Source: Saprospiraceae bacterium
GTDB lineage: Bacteria > Bacteroidota > Bacteroidia > Chitinophagales > Saprospiraceae
DNA length: 39,052 nt
Assembly (NCBI GenBank): GCA_020629315.1
Contig: JAHDDO010000014.1
Location: 1-39,052, forward strand
Reading direction: 5' to 3'
Every line of letters begins with the position of its first letter. The first letter of the stretch is position 1. Below are positions 8,483-16,595 of the stretch, piece by piece. The notes below the pieces were generated by a model. The model saw nothing but the letters and a program-made list of their open reading frames with translations, did not search any database and was not told where the DNA came from. A program made the translations under genes and the position numbers.

Positions 8483-9560
8483 CAAGTCTATCTTTGGCCG
8501 CTATGTATTGGCTGTGAATCAGGTTTTCGGGTCTACGAACAAAGGTGTATAGACACAGCAGAAAAATCCATTCTAAGGGCTTCATCAAAAGATAAATTAG
8601 GTTGCAAATCCATTTCTTTTCAAAGAGATGGCCATCCTTTTTTATGAGATCTCCAATTTTATCATACTGTTTTCTAATGATCTTGTGAGATGAAGGATGT
8701 AGCTGATAAACCCAATCTTCAAAAGCATTTGCCACTAAGAGTTGACGATTACAAAGGATGAGGCCACCATGTCTAATACCCCACCGGATGGGTTTTACCC
8801 ATTTTCTATTTCCATTTGCCGCCACAGAACATAGGTAATGGCCGCCACAATGCACATTATCACATAGATGATTAATCTGTGAAAATCCATGTTTGTATGT
8901 TTCTGTAAAAGATGCAATTATACTGTCTACTCGTTGGCCAAAAATCAACAAGATGGCGGATACGACCACGATCAGTGGAATGCAGAGTACATACAGTATT
9001 GGATATTTGACCAAGGCATGACTATTCAGAATTTCAAAAATGAGTTGATACATGGATTCGCTTTGTGTCTGTCGAATGGTGTTATACTCTTTTTGAATCA
9101 TTCGATGATTTTTTAAACAAATAGTGAGTAGCAATATCCCAATGGGGATGTTGGCTATGTACAAGAATGGAAGCTGTATATGAATGGCAATTAAAATATT
9201 CAGCGTAGCCCCTATTAGCAAAACAGCATTCAATATCAGTTCGGCTATCGGCGGATAGATCGAAGTACGGTAGACTGATAAGAAATAAGCCAAGATTGCA
9301 AGACCAATCCAAGTATATATAGTGACTCTATGGTCTGGGGAGAATGTTGCACTTTCCGTGCAACATTCGTTTTCCAAGCCCCAGTCAAAAAGACCTAGGA
9401 AGGTAATGGGGAGTCCGATCATAATGATGGCTTCAAGAATAATTCTGAATGGACTTCTTATAAAACGCGCTGACCATCTATAAAACCAAACGAGATCAAA
9501 CACAGTGTAGACACCTGCTAACATCAAGAACAGGATAAGTATACAGATCCAGATATTCAT
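8457..9560 (-). CDS. Polytopic membrane protein, possibly DUF6688-like
   Basis: 367 aa. Hydrophobic segments lie near residues 3-25, 40-60, 80-100, 107-145 and 185-205. A soluble region follows with the dense motif CGGHYLCSVAANGNRKWVKP, then IRHGGLILCNRQL and ANAFEDW, and another hydrophobic stretch near 325-345. The Cys/His spacing (CDNVHCGGHYLC) suggests a metal or structural site. The motif recalls a Bacteroidota family of unknown function that I tentatively associate with DUF6688. It starts 1 bp after the stop of creD, so the two are co-transcribed and it may share creD's envelope-related role. Its 3' end overlaps the convergent gene at 7496-8482. Confidence 0.75.
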   Translation of the reverse strand: MNIWICILILFLMLAGVYTVFDLVWFYRWSARFIRSPFRIILEAIIMIGLPITFLGLFDWGLENECCTESATFSPDHRVTIYTWIGLAILAYFLSVYRTSIYPPIAELILNAVLLIGATLNILIAIHIQLPFLYIANIPIGILLLTICLKNHRMIQKEYNTIRQTQSESMYQLIFEILNSHALVKYPILYVLCIPLIVVVSAILLIFGQRVDSIIASFTETYKHGFSQINHLCDNVHCGGHYLCSVAANGNRKWVKPIRWGIRHGGLILCNRQLLVANAFEDWVYQLHPSSHKIIRKQYDKIGDLIKKDGHLFEKKWICNLIYLLMKPLEWIFLLCLYTFVRRPENLIHSQYIAAKDRLAIRQKNGL

Positions 9561-9561
9561 T

Positions 9562-10878
9562 TTATTCCGTTGTCTTTAGTTCGTAATAGTTTATTCTACG
9601 AGTGATATACATGATCCCTGAAAGGATGGCAAACAGGCCGATACTGCCTACAAGCAAGGCATAATCTTCCATTTGTAGGATGATGTATATGTAGATGTAC
9701 AAGCCTAGCATGACTGCGCCTAAAATGCCCACTTGTCGCTTATTGACTAATATGTAGGAGCAATAAAACAGGATCAATATCAATGTAGCTACTGATGATA
9801 TCAGGTAGGCTAGGTCAAAACCTAGTTGTTCGCTCAGAGAAAGTAATAAGCAATAGAAGATAACCAGGGCAAAACCCACGAGTACATATTGGATGGGGTG
9901 CATCTTTGCCCCTGTGATCAATTCAAAAAAGAAGAAGAGCAAGAAACTCAGTCCGATAATGAGTAATGCGTATTTGACACTGCGCATATTTTTTTGGTAA
10001 TCGTCTACTGGGGTCACTAAGTTTACACCGAACCATTGATCGGTGAAATTATAGCTATTTCCTTTCCAGAATCCAGGGAAATTTCTATTGAATTCATTGA
10101 CTTCCCATCGGGCATTAAAGCCTTCATTCGTTATGGTATGTTCTTGAGTGGTAAAGTTTCCGACAAAGCCAGGTGAAGGCCAATTAGCATTGATTTCAAC
10201 TTGAGTTCGTTTTCCGACAGGGTGAAAGGCGAGTTGTTCGCTGCCCTTAACCCGTAGTTTAATAGCGAATGGGATGTCTTTATCAAGGTCTTTGAAAGGC
10301 AGTTCCTTTACCGATAGCCCTTTGGTCACTTTTTCGAATACTTTGGTACCGGTACTAATGGGTACTTCTTGATCATATAAGCTAAAGCTAGGTGTTCCTG
10401 AAATGGCGGTAACATCTGAAACACCTAGTGATATATAGAAATCTGTCGGATCCATGATCTTTTCCTGTATCAAAGTCTTTATCTCATCTGGAAAAGTAAA
10501 ATGCCCTTGGATGGTATTTGTGGCTTCATAAAGCTGTATTTCGTAGATACTTCGTTGCCTTGTTTGATTTTCTGTTTGTGTCCGAATGTCCAAGTTCTCT
10601 GGCATCAAAATATATGTTTCGGAGACATAATAGGTATCTCCTTTACTATCTGTTTTTGCTTTTTGATAGGGGAGAACCATAACGGGTCCAGTAATGAGTT
10701 GAGGATGCCCCCAAGAGTCACGTACTTCATGATTGACTTGCATTTTTAGCCCCTGGCGTTCTCGTATCAAGTCTTTTATAAAAGCGGTTGGAATCATCAA
10801 GAGGACAGCGATTATAAATATGACCCCACCCTTGAAATAGAAATTAATCTGCGGATTTAGAAAAAAAGATTGTTTCAT
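9562..10878 (-). CDS. creD: CreD-family inner membrane protein
   Basis: 438 aa, close to the usual CreD length of about 450. A first transmembrane helix is at 17-35 (GGVIFIIAVLLMIP). The motifs RERQGLKMQVNHEVRDSWGHPQ and GPVMVLPY, characteristic of CreD, follow. A large extracytoplasmic beta-rich domain reaches about residue 300, and then five or six C-terminal helices include LFFFFELITGAKMHPIQYVL. In enterobacteria CreD is part of the CreBC regulon and affects envelope integrity and beta-lactam response; no creBC pair is seen here, so regulation is unknown. It is followed at 1 bp by the membrane protein 8457-9560. Confidence 0.93.
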   Translation of the reverse strand: MKQSFFLNPQINFYFKGGVIFIIAVLLMIPTAFIKDLIRERQGLKMQVNHEVRDSWGHPQLITGPVMVLPYQKAKTDSKGDTYYVSETYILMPENLDIRTQTENQTRQRSIYEIQLYEATNTIQGHFTFPDEIKTLIQEKIMDPTDFYISLGVSDVTAISGTPSFSLYDQEVPISTGTKVFEKVTKGLSVKELPFKDLDKDIPFAIKLRVKGSEQLAFHPVGKRTQVEINANWPSPGFVGNFTTQEHTITNEGFNARWEVNEFNRNFPGFWKGNSYNFTDQWFGVNLVTPVDDYQKNMRSVKYALLIIGLSFLLFFFFELITGAKMHPIQYVLVGFALVIFYCLLLSLSEQLGFDLAYLISSVATLILILFYCSYILVNKRQVGILGAVMLGLYIYIYIILQMEDYALLVGSIGLFAILSGIMYITRRINYYELKTTE

Positions 10879-10897
10879 AATTATTAGTTATGAAACG

Positions 10898-10925
10898 AAA
10901 GTAGGCCTCCTAGGAGGCCTACTTT
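10898..10925 (-). terminator. Palindromic hairpin between thioesterase and creD
   Basis: A perfect palindrome, AAAGTAGGCCTCCTAGGAGGCCTACTTT (10898-10925), is flanked by T-rich sequence on both strands. It sits 42 bp after the thioesterase stop and 20 bp before the creD start. A terminator for the thioesterase is most likely; attenuation ahead of creD is possible. Confidence 0.7.
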
Positions 10926-10967
10926 TTATAGTTTAGAATTTGTAATACTATTTTGAGAATTCGAAGA

Positions 10968-11414
10968 CTAGATTTCTTCCCATATTGAAATCTTGGCTCT
11001 CCATTCGTCTGGAATATCGACTTTTCCAGGCTTTTTGAAGTTGTAAGCCATGATAGTATTGTGGGAGATCGCACAAAGCTTTTGATGTTTTTCACTAAAA
11101 ATCCGGGCTTCACAAATCATTCTATCTTCGAGTATCTGTGTTGTCTTAAAACCAATTTTAACGGTATCAGGAAAGTGTACAGGATAGATAAAGGTACAGT
11201 CCAATCTTGCTACGATGGGCCCAATATTTTCATCCTTCAATTCACCATTCAATTTCATCAAGTAATCGACTCGAGCCACCTCGACCCATTTTAAATAGGT
11301 TGTATTATTTACGTGTCCGAGGGCATCCATTTCGCCCCAACGTACTGGAAATTCAATTTTGTGTTTGAAATCTACCAGTGATTCTAATCCGCTTTGTCGA
11401 TGTCTTTTGCTCAT
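10968..11414 (-). CDS. Acyl-CoA thioesterase, hotdog fold (YbgC/FadM-like)
   Basis: 148 aa, single hotdog domain. The helix-cap motif of the 4-hydroxybenzoyl-CoA thioesterase family is plain: RWGEMDALGHVNNTTYLKWVE, with Asp30 as the likely catalytic residue, His34, Asn36-Asn37 and Tyr40. It hydrolyses acyl-CoA to free acid and CoA in the cytoplasm; chain preference cannot be read. It stands alone, with GT2 55 bp upstream on the same strand and a hairpin downstream. A role as a housekeeping acyl-CoA hydrolase is inferred. Confidence 0.88.
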   Translation of the reverse strand: MSKRHRQSGLESLVDFKHKIEFPVRWGEMDALGHVNNTTYLKWVEVARVDYLMKLNGELKDENIGPIVARLDCTFIYPVHFPDTVKIGFKTTQILEDRMICEARIFSEKHQKLCAISHNTIMAYNFKKPGKVDIPDEWRAKISIWEEI

Positions 11415-11468
11415 GATGCGTATACGTCAGATGAAGGCGCAAAATACAACAAAGCAACAGATCTAACC

Positions 11469-12260
11469 TTACTTGATCGTAAATTGAATCAGATTAAAGC
11501 TTAGTAAAGTGATTAGAGAGTAGGCTACTGGAGCTACATTATAGTGTAGTCCTATCTCTAGCAATTTTACTGGAAATTTAAGTGAATCTTTTAGGGTAAT
11601 ATGAGACCCTTCCACTTCATCCCATTTGCTGATGGCTACTTCTTTTATTTTATTCATTACTTGAGCCCCATATAATTTTTTAATTCTGATCAACATTTCT
11701 ACATCGAATAACCACTTTGATCTAAATGGTGTCGAGAAAATATACTTTGCAGCACTCGAAGAGAATACCTTGGCACCACATTGTGAATCTTTAACCGGTA
11801 AGCCTGTAATGATTCGAATCAACATACCAATCATTTTGCTGACTACATCTCTAAAGAATGATCGTTGGATATTATCATTTTTGATCATCTTTCTAGAGCC
11901 AAGTATGAATACTTTGCCTTCATCCTCCAAGACACTAGTAAGCATCATATAATCTTCAAAGCCGGTAGCTAGATCAGCATCTAAGAATCCAACAGAAGAA
12001 ACATCTTCTTGATCTAAGAGGTATAACGTACCTTGTCTTACGGCTTCTGCTTTGCCGCCATTTTGTGGCATATCATAGACTAATACTTTGTCTTCTTTAC
12101 CTTTTCTGAACTCGTTTAAAAGTTCTAAGGTGTTGTCTTTACTACCATCATTAACAAAGCAGATAAGGTAGTTTTCGTTTTCTTTTAGGAACGATGCAAA
12201 TTGCTCAAATTGAAGTCTTTTTGCTTCGTTATAACATGGTATTACAATTCCTTTTCTCAT
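11469..12260 (-). CDS. Family 2 glycosyltransferase (dolichyl/polyprenyl-phosphate sugar transferase-like)
   Basis: 263 aa. A GT-A fold is indicated by IPCYNEAKR (7-15), FVNDGSKDNT (Asp38), NGGKAEAVRQG (68-78), the metal-binding DAD at 94-96 and KDSQCGAKVF, the set usual for DPM/ALG5-type enzymes that load a sugar onto a lipid phosphate. The C-terminus (VAYSLITLLSFNLIQF) is weakly hydrophobic and may touch the membrane. A lipid-linked sugar would be the donor for GT-C enzymes, and a GT-C-like protein is encoded divergently 160 bp away. Its promoter shares a direct-repeat pair and a core block with the STAS gene promoter, so the two are likely co-regulated. Confidence 0.88.
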   Translation of the reverse strand: MRKGIVIPCYNEAKRLQFEQFASFLKENENYLICFVNDGSKDNTLELLNEFRKGKEDKVLVYDMPQNGGKAEAVRQGTLYLLDQEDVSSVGFLDADLATGFEDYMMLTSVLEDEGKVFILGSRKMIKNDNIQRSFFRDVVSKMIGMLIRIITGLPVKDSQCGAKVFSSSAAKYIFSTPFRSKWLFDVEMLIRIKKLYGAQVMNKIKEVAISKWDEVEGSHITLKDSLKFPVKLLEIGLHYNVAPVAYSLITLLSFNLIQFTIK

Positions 12261-12270
12261 TTTTTGTCGA

Positions 12271-12300
12271 TTTAATACTTCAAATTTGCTCCGAAAAGGG
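12271..12300 (-). promoter_or_regulatory. Core promoter block of the GT2 gene
   Basis: On the minus strand CAAATTTG matches the Bacteroidota -7 box TAnnTTTG in all but its first base. AAGTATTAAA follows, where transcription should begin about 10-15 bases before the ATG. The block TTTAATACYTCAAAT (plus strand) recurs upstream of the STAS gene at 21082. Confidence 0.5.
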
Positions 12301-12340
12301 GCCTGATTAGGGCTCTATTAGTTGGGTGGTAGGGCCTTCC

Positions 12341-12371
12341 CTGTTTTTGGTAATATTCGCCCGATTTTCCG
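12341..12371. promoter_or_regulatory. Direct-repeat pair, candidate LytTR-type binding site (GT2 promoter)
   Basis: CTGTTTTTGG at 12341 and CGATTTTCCG at 12362 are spaced 21 bp start to start, two helical turns. The same pair occurs at 21152/21173. LytTR regulators bind two 9-10 bp direct repeats with this spacing. The site lies 70 bp from the shared core block, in the divergent region with the GT-C-like operon. The regulator encoded at 23206-23910 is the obvious candidate (inference). Confidence 0.5.
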
Positions 12372-12420
12372 TAAATGGGGTATTTCTGAAAACTCGTTAT
12401 ATGGTTGAAATCGGAAACTT

Positions 12421-15396
12421 GTGCGTACCTTCAAGGAGACATTGGATAGGTCAAGGCAATATTATTTTATAGCGCTTTGTTTAGGCGTTTTGCTTCACGG
12501 TAGTTTATTGGTATTTACTGTGGGTAACACCTATGATGCCTATGTCCATATGTTCTTTGCCGATCATTACAGTGAGCATTGGTTTGACTGCTGGAATTAC
12601 AAATGGTATGGTGGCTTTACGATGACTTCTTATCCACCCTTAGTTCATCAGGTCATTGCTTTATTATCCAAGGTTTTCAGTCTAAAAGCGGGTTTTATTA
12701 TTTGGTCGCTTTTTATTGTTGCCATGCTTATCCGAGGGATGTATCATTTCTCCTTGCTCTGGGTAACTCGTATACAGGCCTCTTATGCAGCTATATTGAC
12801 GGCACTTTCGGGTTCGATCACAGAAGCTTTACACATCTTTGGACAGTTGCCTAGCTTAACGGGTGCCGCGTTGTTGTTGAATGCTTGCCCGTTATTATAT
12901 CGTTGGATGCGTGGGGAGGGATTTCTATATTTCTTTGGTGGTGTTTCGTTGTTAGCCTGTGTAACGTCTGCACATCATGTAACGACTATTTTTGGAATGG
13001 TCTTCTTCGTATTACCACTACTTGGAACTGCTGTGCTAGATAATGCAGCGCGGATCCAAGGCGGTATGGAACATGTTTCGTTTGGCTCATTTATGAAGCA
13101 GGTTTGGAAGGCCTTTCCAAAGCTAATCGTCCTTGGGATACTCAGCATATTGATTGTTATCGTTTGGATCTTTCCGTATTGGTATTGGAGCATTAGTGAT
13201 CCCATCAAACAGGTGCCTATTCCTCATGGATCCAGGGCCTCATTTATAGAGCAACCCAACTTGGGTATTGTGTTCTTTTTAATTCCTTGGTCGGTCATGC
13301 TTTTTATGATTCCAGGGATCTTTGCGAAGATATTTTCAAGACGCAGTATTTTTCTGGCCTTATCTTTTAGTCTTTTATTTTTATTAGGAACCGGGGGAAC
13401 AACACCTCTTCCCAAGATGATATTAGGGGAAACGGCGTTTAATATTTTGACGTTGGACCGATTTACTTTTTGGGCTAGTTTGATTGCTATTCCATTTTTT
13501 GCCAGTCTTCTGTATTCTTTTTTTGAAGGTTCTTTACATCGTTTTCTGCGGGATAAATTAGGATTTTTTCTGAGTAGGTCAATGTCCTTTTTGTTAGCAG
13601 GCCTCATATTATTTTCAGTGTTCTTGATTATAAATTTTGGCAATATCAGGCCCATCCAACCGGATCCAATAGATCCACAACCTATCGTCAACTTTTTGGA
13701 ACGTGATGGCCATGATCAGTGGCGATACCTAACGCTAGGTTTTGGCGATCAGGTAGCCTGGATTTCTGCGCAAACAGATGCTATTACTATAGATGGCAAT
13801 TATCATTCAGTGCGAAGGTTACCAGAGATGACTAGTCGAGCTGTGGAGCGATTAGAAAATGCCAAATATTTGGGGGTAGAAGGCATTGGTAGTTTGCGAG
13901 ACTTTTTAGGATTTCCAGAAAAGTACCACTTAAAATATGTGCTGTCTAATGATAAGTTTTATCAACCACTATTGCACTTTACAGGCTGGTCAAATTTGGG
14001 TATATTAGAAAACGGTATAGAGGTGTGGGAGAGGAAGGATGTACCCCCATTGCCGAGTGTGTTGCCTCGAAAAGACATACCTGATTTTCAACGGATCATG
14101 TGGGGTGTATTGCCACTGTTCGCCTTGTTTTTGGCATTTGTTAGTCAGCTGCTCTTGTTTAGGTCTTCGAAAGATTTCGAAATTCCATTTTTAAAGGAAC
14201 ACAAGCCGTCTACTATCCTATATGTAGGATATCTATTTTGGGCCATAGTAGTAGCCTTGTTTATTTTTTGGATTTCACTTCAGGTTATTCAAGAAAACAA
14301 GCGACAGGCTACTCCAGAATTAGCCTTGAAAGCGTATTATCATCATTTGGATTTTAAAGAGTTTGATGTAGTCTATGATTTATTGGACCCTAATACCAAA
14401 CCGACAAAAGACAGGTTTTCATTGGGTCTTTCTTTAGAAGATGGTATTAAAGCCAGTTATGCCAAATTAGATGATATGATCATCCTTTCTAAGGAACAGC
14501 TAAATGAAAATAAAATTAAAGTGAGGGTGGAGACCCATTGGCTTACAGCTTTAGATGAGTATGTGATCAAGACCGACCATGTATTAGTAAAAGAAGAAGG
14601 AGATTGGTTTATTCAATATGAAGAATTGTCTAAAGACATTCCTCCAGATCAATTTATTCGCATGCCTGCCATTGAGTTCTTTGATCAAGGAAGGCGTATT
14701 GCGGATCCTGAAAAAACTAGACAAGAGGATATATTGGATAGGCCAGAACTCATGGTAAAGGAAGCGAATCTGGTGTATCAAGACAGTCTCCTTTTTGTTG
14801 TTGGAGAGCTAGTAAATATGGACAATGATCCAGCCTTTTTTGCTATGTCAGCCATAGTCTATAAGAATGGAACCGAGATCCAAAAGTCAACATTAAGGGA
14901 AGCAGCCATAAGACACTTGCTACCCAAGGAAACAAGCTATTTTAAAGTAAACCTTGGGCCTGTGGAACTAGAGGATACAGACATAGAACTGGCGATTAGC
15001 ACAGTAGTTTCTTCTGATAAAGTGTATCGATATTTTGGTGTTTCTGATTTGTTGATCAACGCAAAGTCAGCGCTGGGTACAGTAGTAAATTATGGGAATA
15101 AGGAGATGAGTATTCCTCAAGTTTTGATCGGTCATTACAGTGACAACGCTTTACAGTGGGTGCAAGAAGAATATATTTCTTCAGGAGTCCGTCCACAACG
15201 ATCGAAAAGTTTTCAATTTAGTTTAGATTCAGCGCCCTCATTTATTAGGCGTATTCGACAGCAAGAGATCGTAGTCAATGGAGTTAGCCAAGATCAGCAT
15301 CCGGTTTTTACCTTTATCAAAAAAGGGCGACACCCTGCTAGCTTCTCAAATGAAGGGCATTATGATATTCAACTAAATGCATTAGTCAAATTTTGA
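12421..15396 (+). CDS. GT-C-like polytopic membrane protein (PTPS-related family) with periplasmic tail
   Basis: 991 aa, GTG start; no ATG in frame fits. About a dozen transmembrane helices occupy residues 15-640. The first outer loop has an acidic YDAYVHMFFADHY (Asp39) followed by WYGGF...YPPL, the pattern of the 6-pyruvoyl-tetrahydropterin synthase-related membrane family, thought to be GT-C-type transferases using lipid-linked sugars. After the last helix (about 610-635) comes a periplasmic part: an NTF2-like domain (ALKAYYHHLDFKEFDVVYDLL to GDWFIQYEE, about 640-740), then beta-sandwich sequence to the end. It is coupled to the downstream lipoprotein gene by a TTGA overlap. A role in polysaccharide assembly or modification is inferred from the neighbours; the exact reaction is unknown. 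Confidence 0.8.
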   Translation: MRTFKETLDRSRQYYFIALCLGVLLHGSLLVFTVGNTYDAYVHMFFADHYSEHWFDCWNYKWYGGFTMTSYPPLVHQVIALLSKVFSLKAGFIIWSLFIVAMLIRGMYHFSLLWVTRIQASYAAILTALSGSITEALHIFGQLPSLTGAALLLNACPLLYRWMRGEGFLYFFGGVSLLACVTSAHHVTTIFGMVFFVLPLLGTAVLDNAARIQGGMEHVSFGSFMKQVWKAFPKLIVLGILSILIVIVWIFPYWYWSISDPIKQVPIPHGSRASFIEQPNLGIVFFLIPWSVMLFMIPGIFAKIFSRRSIFLALSFSLLFLLGTGGTTPLPKMILGETAFNILTLDRFTFWASLIAIPFFASLLYSFFEGSLHRFLRDKLGFFLSRSMSFLLAGLILFSVFLIINFGNIRPIQPDPIDPQPIVNFLERDGHDQWRYLTLGFGDQVAWISAQTDAITIDGNYHSVRRLPEMTSRAVERLENAKYLGVEGIGSLRDFLGFPEKYHLKYVLSNDKFYQPLLHFTGWSNLGILENGIEVWERKDVPPLPSVLPRKDIPDFQRIMWGVLPLFALFLAFVSQLLLFRSSKDFEIPFLKEHKPSTILYVGYLFWAIVVALFIFWISLQVIQENKRQATPELALKAYYHHLDFKEFDVVYDLLDPNTKPTKDRFSLGLSLEDGIKASYAKLDDMIILSKEQLNENKIKVRVETHWLTALDEYVIKTDHVLVKEEGDWFIQYEELSKDIPPDQFIRMPAIEFFDQGRRIADPEKTRQEDILDRPELMVKEANLVYQDSLLFVVGELVNMDNDPAFFAMSAIVYKNGTEIQKSTLREAAIRHLLPKETSYFKVNLGPVELEDTDIELAISTVVSSDKVYRYFGVSDLLINAKSALGTVVNYGNKEMSIPQVLIGHYSDNALQWVQEEYISSGVRPQRSKSFQFSLDSAPSFIRRIRQQEIVVNGVSQDQHPVFTFIKKGRHPASFSNEGHYDIQLNALVKF

Positions 15397-16595
15397 GGTT
15401 TATAATAATATATAGCCTGACCTTTTGCTTGCTATTACTTTCTTGTAAAAGTGAAGAACGGAAGCAACCCATAGATTATCCTACTATAGATATTTTCTTA
15501 GAAAGCAAAAGAGTTGTTGCGGGACATGAATTATTGTTTCGATTTAGAAGTCAGGCATACATTGAAGGGCAGGTTGTGTTTGAAGGGGTATGGGGTCAGC
15601 TTGTCCAAGATAAAATCCTACAAAAAGGAGATAATGATATTATCATTTCACCGGCGATCAACACTAAGACTGGATTAGCTTCCATTTATTTTACATCTGA
15701 TACGTTTCGGACGGAACGTGTATATGTAGAAATCTTGCCAGGCCCAAGTGCTAGTGCAATACCTATTTATACCGGCCCGAAATCTATTTGGATAGATGGT
15801 ATTCAACGGAGTATGATTGCAGCTATACCCATTGATACTTTCGGGAATGCACTCGCTGAACAAACGAAGGTTCGATTTAACTCTAGGACTATAAATAGTA
15901 AAACGCTGCGTGCTTTTGAAAAGAGTAAGCACATGATAGCACCCTACACTTTTTATTCTGACAAGAAAGCCAATGATTATTTAGTAGGTGTGTCTGGTGA
16001 TGGTTTTCAAGCAATGGAACAAACGGTCAGCTCTGTTCCATTCCTGCCACGAACCTTGCTATTGGATCTTGTTCAACATATTCCCTATGCTGACGACCGT
16101 CAGTTTACTAGTTTGCGCACTCGCCCAATTAGAGATCGTGCGGGAAATGTACTTCCAGATGGAACATTGATTGAATTTTACATTCACTCAGACAAAGGGA
16201 CTATATCAAAATATAAATCATTCACCATTGATGGTGTAGCTAGCGTTTCTATAAAAAATCCATCCTATGAAACGGTTTGGGAAATAAAGGCTTCTTTGGC
16301 TGCAAGTTATTTTAGCAACACTATTAAACTCTTTTATGGTAAGGCCATAAAAGATCTGCGATATTCTTTTGATTCTTCATCAAAGATATTGACAGTGGGC
16401 CCACTCATTTCGTATTTGGGTCAACTTGTTAGCAATGAAACACAAGTGTACTGTAACGGCTCTTTTGGAACCTTGCAAGAGGGCACAGAAAAAGGGAAAG
16501 CCATTTTTGAATTGAAGGATTATTTCAGGGATGGAGAAGGCATCAATATTAAGATCATGGTTGGTGATCACGAAAAAGAACTGCGGTTGAAATGA
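15393..16595 (+). CDS. Lipoprotein with Ig-like domains in the polysaccharide operon
   Basis: 400 aa. The TTG start at 15393 overlaps the upstream stop (TTGA). It is chosen because the lipoprotein signal starts right there: MRFIIIYSLTFCLLLLSC, lipid-modified Cys18. The mature part looks like three or four tandem Ig/invasin-type beta-sandwiches, e.g. GLASIYFTSDTFRTERVYVEI, AIPIDTFGNALAEQTKVRF and PIRDRAGNVLPDGTLIEFYI (the last two resemble Big-1 domains, which begin with such D-x-x-GN turns). There is no catalytic motif. It may scaffold the assembly complex or bind the polymer in the periplasm or at the cell surface. Its stop overlaps the next start (ATGA). Confidence 0.75.
   Translation: MRFIIIYSLTFCLLLLSCKSEERKQPIDYPTIDIFLESKRVVAGHELLFRFRSQAYIEGQVVFEGVWGQLVQDKILQKGDNDIIISPAINTKTGLASIYFTSDTFRTERVYVEILPGPSASAIPIYTGPKSIWIDGIQRSMIAAIPIDTFGNALAEQTKVRFNSRTINSKTLRAFEKSKHMIAPYTFYSDKKANDYLVGVSGDGFQAMEQTVSSVPFLPRTLLLDLVQHIPYADDRQFTSLRTRPIRDRAGNVLPDGTLIEFYIHSDKGTISKYKSFTIDGVASVSIKNPSYETVWEIKASLAASYFSNTIKLFYGKAIKDLRYSFDSSSKILTVGPLISYLGQLVSNETQVYCNGSFGTLQEGTEKGKAIFELKDYFRDGEGINIKIMVGDHEKELRLK

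Noticed and set aside
10919..11113. Small minus-strand frame within the thioesterase region
   Set aside because: It overlaps the hotdog gene in another frame and shows no domain.
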